DNA of 64,000 nucleotides from Ariolimax columbianus (lineage: Eukaryota > Mollusca > Gastropoda > Stylommatophora > Arionidae), in contig JAVGWX010000003.1 in assembly GCA_036924085.1 (NCBI GenBank), positions 128,619,023-128,683,022 of the forward strand. Reading direction: 5' to 3'. The translations under genes were made by a program, and so were the position numbers. Shown piece after piece: positions 20,490 to 30,814 of the stretch (the first letter of the stretch is position 1; each line of letters starts with the position of its first letter). The notes below the pieces were generated by a model that saw nothing but the letters and a program-made list of their open reading frames with translations, was not told where the DNA came from and ran no database searches.

Positions 20490-22350
20490 TCAGATGGATT
20501 GGATATTTAAATTGATTTCCTGGTATATGTTTGTGGTTTGGCTAGAATATCGGGGATCAAATCACATTTTTAATTGTGTTTTGCTGTTAGCTGTTACTGT
20601 AGAAGTTGCCTTTGTTGACTTCATGGTGGCATATGATGCAGTAAACCACCAACTACTGCTTACAAAAATATATAAAGTCACTAAGGACTGGCACCTAATT
20701 CATGTAATCGAATGTGTTCTTCAGAATAGACGTTATTTAATGACTTTGAAAAATAAAGACAGTAGATGGCGCAACCAGAAGAATGGCCTGGCACAAGGAA
20801 GTGTCCTGGGCCCTACCTTATACAATGTATACACCAATGATCAACCAGTTAGCCCAGGAACATGACAGTTCATATAGATATATATATGCATACAACACTG
20901 CAATAGCTGCATAAGGAAAGTGCTTTGAACAAGTAGAGCTCGAGCTAAAATAAAAAATGGCAGAAAACTATGAGGAGGAAAACCACCTCAAAGTCAACCC
21001 CAGCAAATCACAGGTATGTGCTTTCCGCTTGAAGAACAGAAAAGCAAGAGGATATCTTCATATTAAATGGCACGGACAGGTACTTGTACATAGTGTTACA
21101 CTGAAGTACTTGGGCGTTGTAATGGAATGCACATTATCTGACAAGGCACACTGCAATGCAGTAAAAAAAAAAGTAAATACAAGAAACAATATAAGTTGCG
21201 AGCTGACAAATACTGCATAGGGAGCATTCCCAAGAGTGCACAGCACATCAGCTCTTGCACTATGTTTCTCAGTGGCAGAGTATGTGGCACCAGTATGAAA
21301 TGTAGTAACACACACGAAACAGGTCGATGTGGTAGTCAATGAGACATGCCCGATTGTGACAGGATACCTTAAACCGCCACCAATGGAAAAGGTCTACACA
21401 ATCGCTGGTATTGCACCTCCAGATATTAGAAGAGTATCTGAAGTTGAAAGAGGGGACTCAGTGACCTTAAGGTAAGTTGTACGACTCGGGTGCTGGAGGT
21501 CACGGGTTCGAATCACGGTGGAGATCTTATTTTTTTTCACGAGAATTTTTTGGATAAAAATTCCACTGATCTCTGGGTAGCGAGATTGGACCCCTGTGTC
21601 TAGTGTTGAGCAGGTTAAAAATCCCGTGGTATTTGAAATTAAAAAAGAGTAGGCTTAATGACCTCTGTCTGGACAAAATTCAAGTTACAAATTTACCCAA
21701 GTTATTTGTACCTTTCCCCAGGTAGTTTGTTAAGAGTAGCTATAGATAGTGCCTAACTGGCTGTGGGTCTAATAAAAGTCTAATTAGATGGATTCGTACA
21801 CCGGTTAAATCACCCTCCAAGAAACTGGTTGTATAAACACTCTGCAGAGTCTTCTAAACCAGTATAAAGATGTTAAGTTAAATTAAAAGTAGTCCTGTGA
21901 CCAGATACACCCTCTTTTTTGACATAAACTAGAAAGAATATGACTGAAATCAAGGACAAGTTTTCTGCTGATTGAACAGCTCTCAGAACATAACCCAGAG
22001 AGAAACCTGATAAAAAAAGTGGCGCCAAAAGAACAGTGAAGGTTGGATGAAGATTAAAAAAGTACTTGTACCAGGACATGATTTGCCATATACTACATGG
22101 AGATCTCTGAACAGGGTATTAACAAGTACATCTAGTGGGTCTAACCTGAAAAAGTTTGGATATGCAGACGATGAATATTATGCATGTGGGAGCCATCCAA
22201 GACTCGGAACACCTGATTAAATGTCCCAGTATGCAGTAATCCTCTACAGTGGAGGACCTGATTGTGGCAAATGAAAGAGCACCGACAGTGGCTAGTTTTT
22301 GGGCAAAAACTATGTAAGGTTGCTGGACACGGAAAGTAAGTAAAGTAAGC
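20490..22350 (+). mobile_element. LINE-G (Jockey/I-like), split by SINE-E
   Basis: Plus-strand RT blocks are AFVDFMVAYDAVNHQLLL, RRYLMTLKNKDSRWRNQKNG and LAQGSVLGPTLYNVYTNDQ. The catalytic FADD box region near 20875-20900 is damaged. Later come NHLKVNPSKSQVCAFRLKN and LKYLGVVM, then PMEKVYTIAGIAPPDIRR (21390-21435). SINE-E interrupts at 21453-21886. The C-terminus resumes with DLPYTTWRSLNRVLT and ends near EDLIVANERAPTVASFWAK at 22250-22310. The repeated stops show it is dead. Confidence 0.85.
21453..21886 (+). mobile_element. SINE-E copy 1: tRNA head, LINE-D tail
   Basis: The head has a B box gggttcgaatcac at about 21505 preceded by tRNA-like sequence. The middle includes gatctctgggtagcgag, gagtaggcttaatgacctc and tagatagtgcctaactggct. 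The 3' end, gaaactggttgtataaacac to cttctaaaccagtataaaga with a gttaagtt tail, is the same as the 3' end of LINE-D. This is the layout expected of a SINE mobilised by LINE-D. Confidence 0.9.
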
Positions 22351-22787
22351 TGTAGCAACACAGGTTAATAGAAGCATTTAAATATATATGTCCGCTTTTT
22401 AAATACATGTTAATAAATTTAAGACTAATCGCCAGCAGGACAGAATGATCATAGTGATTTTAGTTCATCAACTTCAGGAAGATAAATATTGTTGATATAT
22501 ACATACAAAATAGCAAAGGGTTACTGTCCAGATTTTAGTTGTGAGCACAATTGAGGAAGAATTTGAAAAGTCTAGTATAAAAGACAGATAATGTTGACAA
22601 AATATGGAAATGATACTCCAATATAAGTTTGTATACTGGTCAAGGTTATCATGTAACTATACTGGTAAACTTTCAGGTTTTTGGAACCAAATAACAGTAA
22701 AGTGAATGCAATAAACAAGTAAGTGGCTAATCTGCCCTTTTGTCTGTGGCAGATTTAAGTAAGCATCACTGTAGTGAAACAGTCAGC
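22351..22787 (+). promoter_or_regulatory. Putative AGTPBP1 upstream region
   Basis: AT-rich sequence ahead of the first recognised AGTPBP1 coding exon. The exon's reading frame stays open upstream to at least 22737, so the true start or an upstream exon junction (for instance after ctgtggcag at 22752) cannot be fixed. No core promoter motif was identified. Confidence 0.3.
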
Positions 22788-22837
22788 ATGAATGCCTCAT
22801 CTTCTAGTTCAGAGCAGTCGGACAAATATGTGGATAG
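22788..22837 (+). CDS. AGTPBP1: AGTPBP1 exon E1 (first recognised coding exon)
   Basis: An ATG at 22788 opens MNASSSSSEQSDKYVD and the exon ends AG|GTAAGTG, a strong donor, in phase 2. This phase joins E2 exactly (AG|G codon). The Ser-rich start has no diagnostic residue, so the assignment depends on the phase match and order. Because the frame is open upstream, the exon may start earlier or the initiator may lie in another exon. Confidence 0.6.
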
Positions 22838-23005
22838 GTAAGTGATTTGTGGATTTAATCAAATTATAAGAATATTGACTAGAATTGTAGAGAAAACTTA
22901 TTTTAAACATACCACTGGTTTGCTCATAATATTTTATTTTTATTTATCTAAGTATTTCTTTAATGTGAACATGAATAGTAATGTGTACTATATCAATTTC
23001 AGGAA

Positions 23006-23386
23006 GCTTATTAATATCTTCTTCTTCTTCGTTCGTTCTCAATCTCCCACTACCAAACCCTGAAAGGGCTTAAGCAGCAGAATGTAGTCCAGAGAACAGA
23101 ATGCATTGTGTTGTAGTTTACAGCTTGGCTGCGATATTTGCACCTTTTGGTCCAACACATCCGACTTCAGCAAGCATTTTTTGAGTACCGGGTTAGCATT
23201 CCCTCTTCGATCCCTTCTCCTTAGCCAGTCTGCCCTGCTGCAGTCTGTTATCTAGGATCACCGCGTGGAGGTGTAGAAGGGTCTTGGCAGCTATGGTTCG
23301 ATGGCCCTGACGCTAGCAGTCAGCTATGGGTCGCTGACCACTGCAGCTCTTACGCTGCTCAGCATCTTGATCCCGCTTATTAATAT
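23006..23386 (-). mobile_element. SINE-C copy 4, nearly complete, 12-bp TSD
   Basis: Perfect gcttattaatat duplications at 23006-23017 and 23375-23386 enclose the element. On the minus strand it starts gggatcaagatgctgagcag (head at the high-coordinate end) and ends gaacgaacgaagaagaag. Confidence 0.93.
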
Positions 23387-23714
23387 AAATTTCAATTAAA
23401 TGCAGGCATTAATTTTACATGGCTTCATTAACAGGCTATATTTGTAGCATTTAATATCAATTAAATTGCAGCAGTCTTTTAAGGTTGGTATAATTGTAAA
23501 AAAAACACCATTCTTACACCATTTATTTCCCCCTGCTGTGGTCTGACTGAGGGTTGTGGAGGAAAGACCACTTGTTTCTGCAGCTATCATGCAGTGAATA
23601 GATGAAGTTTTTATTTTGCCCCAGACAGAAAACAAATTATGCCTTGCTGAGATTGGTCAAGAGACTTCATACTACTCAGTCAACCACTGTCAGTCTGTTT
23701 TAAAGGTGTTTAAG

Positions 23715-24045
23715 TGCCATGGATGATAGAATAAGAAATTAAGACATTAGAGATATGCCAGGAATTATTCCTTGTGTTGAATACATTTCAAGACCAAAAA
23801 AATTACGTTGGTTTGGGCATCTCGTGAGAATGCAGACTGATCTATTCCCACTGTCCGCTTATAAGACAAGAGGTTCTGGCAACAGGGCATGAGGGAAACC
23901 TTATGGCAGATAGATACATGGCAAAGGAGCAATCCTTTAATGACACAGGCTTTCAACGACATATGCAACACACTTGGCCAAAGACCAATGACTTTAGCTT
24001 TCAACCACGCTCACTGGAACAAGTGCAGGGATACCTGAACTGAAC
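23715..24045 (+). mobile_element. LINE C-terminal relic
   Basis: Residues RPKKLRWFGHLVRMQTD (about 23795-23845) are the WFGH box that ends RTE/Jockey-like polyproteins. The frame downstream has stops. The family is uncertain. Confidence 0.65.
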
Positions 24046-24489
24046 TGATGAGGATCCTACCAAAGCAGTTGACAGATGCAATGTCTCATGCTTTTATTGA
24101 GGCAGATAAATTTGAGCTATGAAACTAAATTGTAAAATATAACAGCTTTGAAATCAAATGAGTAAATATAGGAATACCGATATTAAAACATAACGCTATT
24201 CTAAGGTTACTATTACTAACATCAGTTAAAAGAAGACATGCTAAGCCCACCAATGACAGCCATAATAAGGAAAATCTGGAAAAATCTTGTGACAATAAGA
24301 ACATGAAAAAAGGCAACAAGTAAACAAAAAAACAGTAGATGATGACAGCAAGGAAACATATGATATGACATGAAAAAATATGATTCGCAATAGGCAAAAT
24401 ATATTTTGGTTAAATTTGATTGTCAATGTTACTTAGACATAACACATCATAATAACAAAATTAAGATACAATATATACATCAAATAGAC

Positions 24490-24669
24490 ATAGATATGCT
24501 ACCAAGGACGGGTGTGTTGGCCCGAAAGGTGAAAATATCGCAGTCAAACTGTAAACTAGCGACACAATGCATTCTGTTCTCCGGACCACATCCTGTTACT
24601 TGCAAAGCCCTGTTCAGGACATGGTAGCGGGAGATTGAGAACAAACGCAGAAGAAGAAGATATAGATAT
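24490..24669 (+). mobile_element. SINE-C copy 5, 5'-truncated
   Basis: It begins inside the family near gtgttggcccgaaaggtg and runs to gagaacaaacgcagaagaag. Short atagatat duplications at 24490-24497 and 24662-24669 fit a TSD. Confidence 0.88.
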
Positions 24670-24842
24670 TTAATTAAATGGATGGTACGCCTGATGCACA
24701 TCAGTTATATATTTATTGTAATGGTTGAGCATATTACTTTCTATGTGCTAAATTGTCTATGATTTTGTTTGCTTTTGACTAAATTGAATATTACATAAGA
24801 CAAATATTTGGTCTCTCTGTCTATCTCTGTGACCATTTCCAG

Positions 24843-24973
24843 GAGTAGGTTTCAATTTTGGATTCAGCATATAACTAGGTTGTTGAACAAATCTATGAAA
24901 AAGATGTCAGTGGAAGATGTACAACAGATCAAATGTGCAACAGCACGACTACTTATACTAGCTGAACAGTCAG
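24843..24973 (+). CDS. AGTPBP1: AGTPBP1 exon E2
   Basis: Acceptor catttccag, 131 bp, donor TCAG|GTAAGTAG. The encoded protein reads FQFWIQHITRLLNKSMKK and then IKCATARLLILAEQS. This helix-rich segment corresponds to the N-terminal region of CCP1 before the armadillo-like repeats, where the vertebrate protein has a similar RYVTSKILHLAQSQEK stretch. CCP1 is a cytosolic M14 carboxypeptidase that shortens polyglutamate chains on tubulin and other proteins. Start phase 2, end phase 1. Confidence 0.88.
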
Positions 24974-25472
24974 GTAAGTAGAATCTAAGAAAGTCTCACC
25001 TGTTTTTTTATTGTTCAGGTCACACCATGTTTCTTAGTTACAAGTTAAGCTACTCTCATAGCAGTTTCTGTCATTGTGGATGCAGTGTTGGAGACTTAAT
25101 TATGCAAAAGTCTTAAATTTTGCAAAGTGGCATGATGAGTAACTTTCCATACTGTTTTAACTTCTGCAATTTTAATAAAGTCAGGTACCCATTTAAGCCT
25201 GGGTGAAGTGTGACTGGAAAGCATGCCTTGTCAATTTTGCAGTGAAAGATGAGCTACAACTGCCACTCAGCGTCTTAGTTGCTGAGTTTAAAAGTCTTTC
25301 TTCACTGTCATTTGAGATCATGTCCTTGTTCTTGGTGCTATTTGTTAATTCTATATTAACATTATTTTCTATGACCTGATGTCCTATATCTCCTCATTTT
25401 GTAAATCTTTAAACCTTTTTTCACAACATTAACTCTGTTACTACAATGTGTTCCAGCTTTCATATACTCATG

Positions 25473-27261
25473 ACAACCTCATGCTTCTTCTTCTTCTTCT
25501 TCTTTGTACGCTGTCAGACGTCAACCTTTATTTTTTCGTAAAAAGCAGCGGTCATCCTGAGGCTGTCGACACTGCCATAGAGTTTGTCTAGTGTTGCCAC
25601 TGGTGATGGCCACATGTGCTTTCTCTGGTCCTCGTATGTCGGACAGTTTTGCAGGAGATGTTCAGCGGTCATTTTCCCAGTACCGCACGTGCATTCGTCA
25701 GTGCCACCTATCTTCGGTTTATTGAATAGGTGGTACCTCAGTCTATTGTGGCCAGTGCAAAGTCTGAAGACCACGACCTGCTCTCTTCTGTTCAACTGGT
25801 AATAGGCATCGTTTTTTGTGTAGCCAGTATGTTCGGTTTCCCATTTGGTCATGTATCTAGCTCTAATAAGCCTTTTTGACTCTTCGTATGTCATACTAGT
25901 ATCTGGTTGTGGTAGTCTTGCACCTTTTTTTTCCAGTCTGTCTGCCTCCTCGTTGCCTTGGATGTTACAGTGGGATGGAACCCACTGTACCACTACTCTT
26001 TTTGGTGCGGACTGCTGGCATAGTTGACAGAGTACTGCTCTTAAATCATTAAGTTCAGTATTGTTCTGGCTTTTTAGTGCTGTGACTTCGGCCAGGGCAT
26101 CTGTAAACAGGACTATATGGCTTTCATTTCTTTTGCATGTCACCATTTCTTCTACTGCAGCCCTCAGTGCCTCTGCCTTCACTCTGAAATTGCCACTGAC
26201 AGTGTTATTTTTCTACCATTTGGTAGGCTCAGGAATACCCCTGCTCCTCCGTTCTGTGTTGTGTTTGTTACAGAGCTGTCAGTGTATGCATGGGTCCAGT
26301 CCATGCTTGGGTAGTTTTTCGTTATGTGCCTCAGGGTTATGTCTCTTCTTTTTTTTTCAGTCTGGCTGTTCTTGTTTCCAATACCTGGTATATTTTCTAC
26401 CACCTCTGAAAATATATGCTGCGTCCAGGTAGGTTTGCGTACAGTAGGGATGGGCTTTGGTGTTGTTAATGCGTTCATAGGGTCTTCGCTCATCTTTGCT
26501 TTGGCTATTTCTGCAAAGTTTCTCCGCTTTAGTTTCCCATTTCTAAAATTATTTAGTCTCTTATAATTGGTTTTGGAGTTTGCTAATTTTATCAAAGTTA
26601 GCCTTTGCTGCTGTTGTCCATGCTGCAATGCCATACTTGAGAACTGGTCTCACTCTTCCAGTGTACAGTTTCTTTAGTATACTTTCGTCTGCTCCCCAGC
26701 TTGTGCCAGCAAGTTTCCTCATGATTGCCATTCTTTCTCTGGCTCTCATTCGGTTTCTCTCGATCTGACTTTTCCATGTCATGCCGATCAAATGTGACTC
26801 CCAGGTAGTTTGGGTTGTCGTTTGGCAGCAGATATTTGCCGTTAAGACTAATTTTGGTGTTTTGGGGTTTGTTTGAAAGCGAGAATATTGTACATGTTGT
26901 TTTTTCCTCATTTATTTTGACCAGCCATGATTTCGCCCACTCCTCCAGCGATGTTAGGGCATGCTGCAGCCGATTACTTGCTATGGTGAGATTCTTTTCA
27001 GAGGTCCACATAGCCACATCGTCTGCAAACATGGAGCTGTGGACTCTTCTTGGTATATTCTCTGCGATGTTATTTAAATACACCAGGAAGAGTGTGGGTG
27101 ACAGTACTCCTCCTTGGGGTACTCCCTGCTCAAGTGTCACCTTTTTGCTCATCTGCGCTTGTACTTGAACTCTGGCTGTTCTGTTTTTGAGGTAGTGGCT
27201 GATCCATCTGTACATTTTCCCACAAACTTCACTTCTTCGTAGCTTGAATTTACAGCCTCAT
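25473..27261 (-). mobile_element. LINE-A copy 2: RT core to 3' end
   Basis: The 5'-truncated element body is 25484-27251, with 10-bp flanks acaacctcat / acagcctcat as a slightly diverged TSD. Minus-strand RT at 27215-26750 includes MYRWISHYLKNRTARVQ, GVPQGGVLSPTLFLVYLNN and the catalytic SSMFADDVAMWTSEK. Frame breaks follow at 26770-26560. RNase H follows at 26634-25514 with YTDSSVTNT, KAEALRAAVEEM, LFTDALAEV, WVPSHCNIQGNEEADRLEK and the CTCGTGK...HLLQNC knuckle. About ten codons are missing at 26180. The tail is (GAA)n read on the minus strand. Confidence 0.95.
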
Positions 27262-27539
27262 CCAAAATAAATACATCATCTTCTTTTAGTTATAATTAAT
27301 GTAATTTCAGTGAACTGACATTCATATTCATGACATATTCATATATTATTTTAGTTGTCAATGAAATCATGGAATCTTAACATTATTCTATACAACCACA
27401 TTGCCACGATTTTCTTTGTATAGTTAAAAGTAGTAGCACATTGAATCTCTCTGGTACAGACTGGTAGATTTCAACAAGTAAAAAATAAACAGTTTGTCAT
27501 TATTGAGCACATGCATCTCAGATGACTTGACTAAAGTAC

Positions 27540-27970
27540 AGGCATTAAGCATTGCTGCAGAAATTATAAAACAACTCATCAAGCCAATGTCAGCAGGTTG
27601 TATTCCTAACTGATATAATGTCAGTTCTGTACACCCTCAATAATGATCAACTGCCAGAGCTTAAAAAAGTCTTATGCGAACGGAAAACCAGAAGGGTAAT
27701 ACTACAGTGGATACCATCACACTGGGGCATAAAGGAAATAAGAGAGCAGACAAGTTAGCAAAAGAGGGAGCAACATGAGAAAAAAAATAAAAAAATAATC
27801 ATCTTCCAAGAAAAGAAGACCTTTATCAAAGCCTTAAGGAAGGTTGACTAAATGAGAGACAACTATCACTAACTTGATTGAGCAGAGTGGCTGACCCTTT
27901 TTTGCTTAAGAATGGGACATAGCAGATTGAATAGCCAAGCAGACAAGCAGCACAGACAGGCAAGTATATC
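27540..27970 (+). mobile_element. LINE RNase H fragment
   Basis: Reading across small shifts gives a PELKKVLCERKTRR-like stretch, then IPSHWGIKGNKRADKLAKEG (about 27708-27770). This is the last RNase H motif (IPSHxGIxGNxxADxLAK) of I-like LINEs. It is related to but distinct from LINE-A. Confidence 0.75.
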
Positions 27971-28639
27971 CTGCTACTTGCAATACTTGGAATCCTGGTA
28001 TTCAAACAGTCATGTTATGTCTGTTGTCAGGTAGCCGAAGGCTCTCCGTAAAAGTTCTTTATTTTACAATGTTTGCGTCCCGTGACTTACTAGGCCTGGT
28101 GGAAGGTAGATTGTGTATTGGGTAGACATTTGATTACTTTTTATAAGTTTGCCAGGACAGTAGCATGAAGCCTACTCTTATCAATTTTCAACAGCCAGGG
28201 GTTCTTTTACATGCACAACGTATAAATGGGATCTCCATATTGTCAATCTCCAATATGACTAAATGATAGTCTCATATCTATAAATCTAAATAAAGAAGTG
28301 TAAATAAAAACAATTCTAGATGTAATTTAATTGAAAGTTTTTGGTACTTAACCTCTAAATAAGTAAAGTATGATTCGGCTTTAAACATATGGTACTCACT
28401 GGGAAAGTCAACGCATTTTGACAATTTTGGTACATGTTTCAGATAAGTCAAGCAAGGATGCCTTTCTGAAACAACATCTGACCATTGACACACTCATCAC
28501 AGTTCTTCAGGTGCCTTGTCATGTCATAATTTGTGTTACTCAGTTTTATAGTGTAGTGTAAGTTCATTGTAAGTATGTATGCAATATAAACTGGCAATAA
28601 GTAGATTTCATGAAATCAATTTTAAATAACACCAGCTGA

Positions 28640-29040
28640 GGTAGATGGCATTGCATTGGATAATTATGAAAATAGTTTATTGTTCAAACCCCTCCCCTCC
28701 ATCATACTCCTATCTTGCCCTGTAACTCGACATCTCTTTGCACCTTATCACACTTATCGCTTTGCCCATTTCTTCACTTCTCAACCTGCCAATCTCTTCC
28801 ATCTATCTCTTTCGCCAATCTCTTCTCCCCAATTTCCTTCCCCTCAAATCATTAAAATCTTCCCCTTTCTCCCCCCGAACTCCTCGTTCATCTCTCTTTA
28901 TAAAACTCTAATAAGTCTGCAATACTTTATATTAAAATTGTGTCTTGAAAAGCAAAAAAACACTTATATGTTAAAGAATGAAATGTTTACTAATTCGGAA
29001 TCTGAGTACATACCTTACATAGGTGCTCTGTTGGTACTGT
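28640..29040. other. Pyrimidine-rich intron; nothing recognised
   Basis: 28680-28900 is strongly CT-rich low-complexity DNA that leaves a long frame open by composition only. No coding similarity is seen. Confidence 0.5.
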
Positions 29041-29250
29041 GATGTTGACAAATGTAAAGGTCCTGGTCTTGCTGGGGTTTGCAGGAATGAAGTAGCTGAC
29101 ACCCTGGCGTCATAGACACCGGTAGTGGCTTCATTGGCAATGGTTAGAGGGGAAATTTTAAAGCCGATCAGCAATTGCCTATTAGATAAAGACACTATAA
29201 TCGATGAACTGGCAATGCACAGGTTGCCAAGTTTTGAAATCATACATGGG
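29040..29250 (+). mobile_element. LINE fragment, weak
   Basis: The plus strand keeps GVCRNEVADTLAS near 29070-29110, which resembles the final RNase H box, followed by SDQQLPIR-like sequence. It is short, decayed and of uncertain family. Confidence 0.45.
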
Positions 29251-29754
29251 TCCAACAGAGAGGGGTGTCTGCAAACATGAAACCAGAAGTATGTACAATC
29301 AACGAGCTATGAAAACTATCAGTATCTACACTCTGAGATGGATTGAGCACCTATAAGTCTTCCAAGAGTGCAATGATGTCAGTTCTTAACAGAACAGAAA
29401 CAGTACTGGTGCTAATTTTTACATCTGAACATCATAATTGTTGTGAAAATCTTAAGAAAGTTTGAGCAACGAGTTGCATAAACAGAAAAGTGTTCAAATT
29501 TCAATATTTCTTATGTTAACTAACAATATCATGTTTAGACTATAGACTTCCACCAACTGGTGTTTCTATCTCATTCTTCACATCAGAAGGTCAGATGTAA
29601 TCATAACGGCATATCTGGGAAACAGAGCACGACTGACTTTAGTCAGTATAAATGAAGCTTGGAGATAAAAATTAGAGATCAGTATTATATTCTGTCAGAA
29701 ATAAATAGAACAATGTCGTCTTGTTCTTTGGCGCTCGTCACGTCAGGGATGTAA

Positions 29755-30010
29755 GTGACATTATTTTTCAGTTTACAGCGAGGCTTCAATATCTGCACCT
29801 TTTGCCTCGACAGTCTGATTTAAGCGTGACATTTTTGGCACAGGGTGGGCTTTCTCTTATCAATTCCTAGTCTCTTAGCCATTCTGCGTGGTTGCAGTCT
29901 ATTTCTAGGTTTGCCGGGTAGGAGGGATAGTGTCTTGGTCAGTTATGAGTCCCAGACCTTGATGAAAGCAGCCAGCTACAAGTTGCTGGCTGTTGTCAGA
30001 TCATTCACTG
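29755..30010 (-). mobile_element. SINE-C, strongly diverged
   Basis: Words in SINE-C order remain on the minus strand: tttacagcgaggcttcaatatctgcaccttttg (in pieces), ctcttagccattctgc, ttgcagtctatttc, and cagctacaagttgctggctg. It is the oldest-looking copy. Confidence 0.55.
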
Positions 30011-30180
30011 TTGCATTTTGGCCCCAGTCTAACAATATAACCACACATGCGCTTGATTGGAATGCTTGTGGAAAGAGATCTATGTGGAGGTAGAAGAACG
30101 CTGGGAAAGAACATGGGCAGAACTCAACAGTGTGGCTATAAGTATGAATTGATGGTGAGAGTGACTGTTCCATTGAATTT

Positions 30181-30540
30181 AAAGGAAAAACAGTAGTCGT
30201 AGTAACAGAAGAAGTAGTACTATAGTATTAGTGCAGTGTTAGAAGTAGTGGTGCAATGCTAGTAATAGTAGTACAGTGTTGGTAGTAGTAGTAGTAGTAG
30301 TAATAAAAATAAAAGTAGAAGTAGTAATAGTAGCAGTAGTAGTGCATTGTTAGAAGTAGTAATAACAGTTATAGTAGTGATAATAGAAGTAGTAGTGGTA
30401 TTGTTATTACAATAATAGTACAGTAGTAGTGGCAGTAGTAACAATACGAGAAGGAGCAGTGGTGGAAGTATCACCAGAAGTGGTAATAGTGTTAGTAACA
30501 GTTGTAGGTTATAGTTGTAGTAGAAGTAGAAGTTTCTGTT
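30181..30540. repeat. (GTA)n-rich microsatellite
   Basis: Imperfect GTA/GTAGTA triplet runs with interspersed A-rich variants over about 350 bp. A long open frame on the minus strand is an artefact of the triplet period. Confidence 0.9.
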
Positions 30541-30784
30541 TCTGTTTCTAAGAATCGACATCACTGCACTCCAGGCATACCTATAGGTGCTCAGTCTCTC
30601 TTATCAAATGGTGTAAGGTATGGATGCTGATGGTCCCGGTAGCTCGCTGGTTGTACACTCTCCTGCGCCGCTCTCTCATGCGCCCCACTCCGCTTGAACC
30701 TCGTTTAATGTCGAAACTTTGCAGTCTGTGGATTTCTGCTTCATCGATTGCGGTGTCCTCATCCAGCAGGCGTCATTGATTGAT

Positions 30785-30814
30785 TTCAAAATGTTACTTC
30801 TATCCATCACTAAT
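30785..30814 (-). mobile_element. LINE-F copy 2, left remnant
   Basis: The word tcaaaatgttacttctatccatcactaat (split here by description) matches LINE-F copy 1 near 14405-14432. The element resumes at 34000, so LINE-D copy 4 is inserted between taat (30814) and gtgcccatgatgg (34000). Confidence 0.8.

Larger units (their letters stand above)
22838..24842. other. AGTPBP1 intron 1
   Basis: This 2-kb intron contains SINE-C copy 4 (23006-23386), a LINE C-terminal relic (23715-24045) and SINE-C copy 5 (24490-24669). The rest, including 23390-23700 and 24050-24480, shows nothing recognisable. Confidence 0.7.

Noticed and set aside
28656..29042. 128-residue Pro/Ser/Phe-rich open frame
   Set aside because: It is produced by a CT-rich low-complexity tract.
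30259..30564. Leu-rich hydrophobic protein on the minus strand
   Set aside because: It is the translation of the GTA triplet repeat.
30625..30700. tRNA-like stretch (ggtagctcgctggttgtaca)
   Set aside because: An A-box-like word is present but no B box at the right distance, so it was not called.
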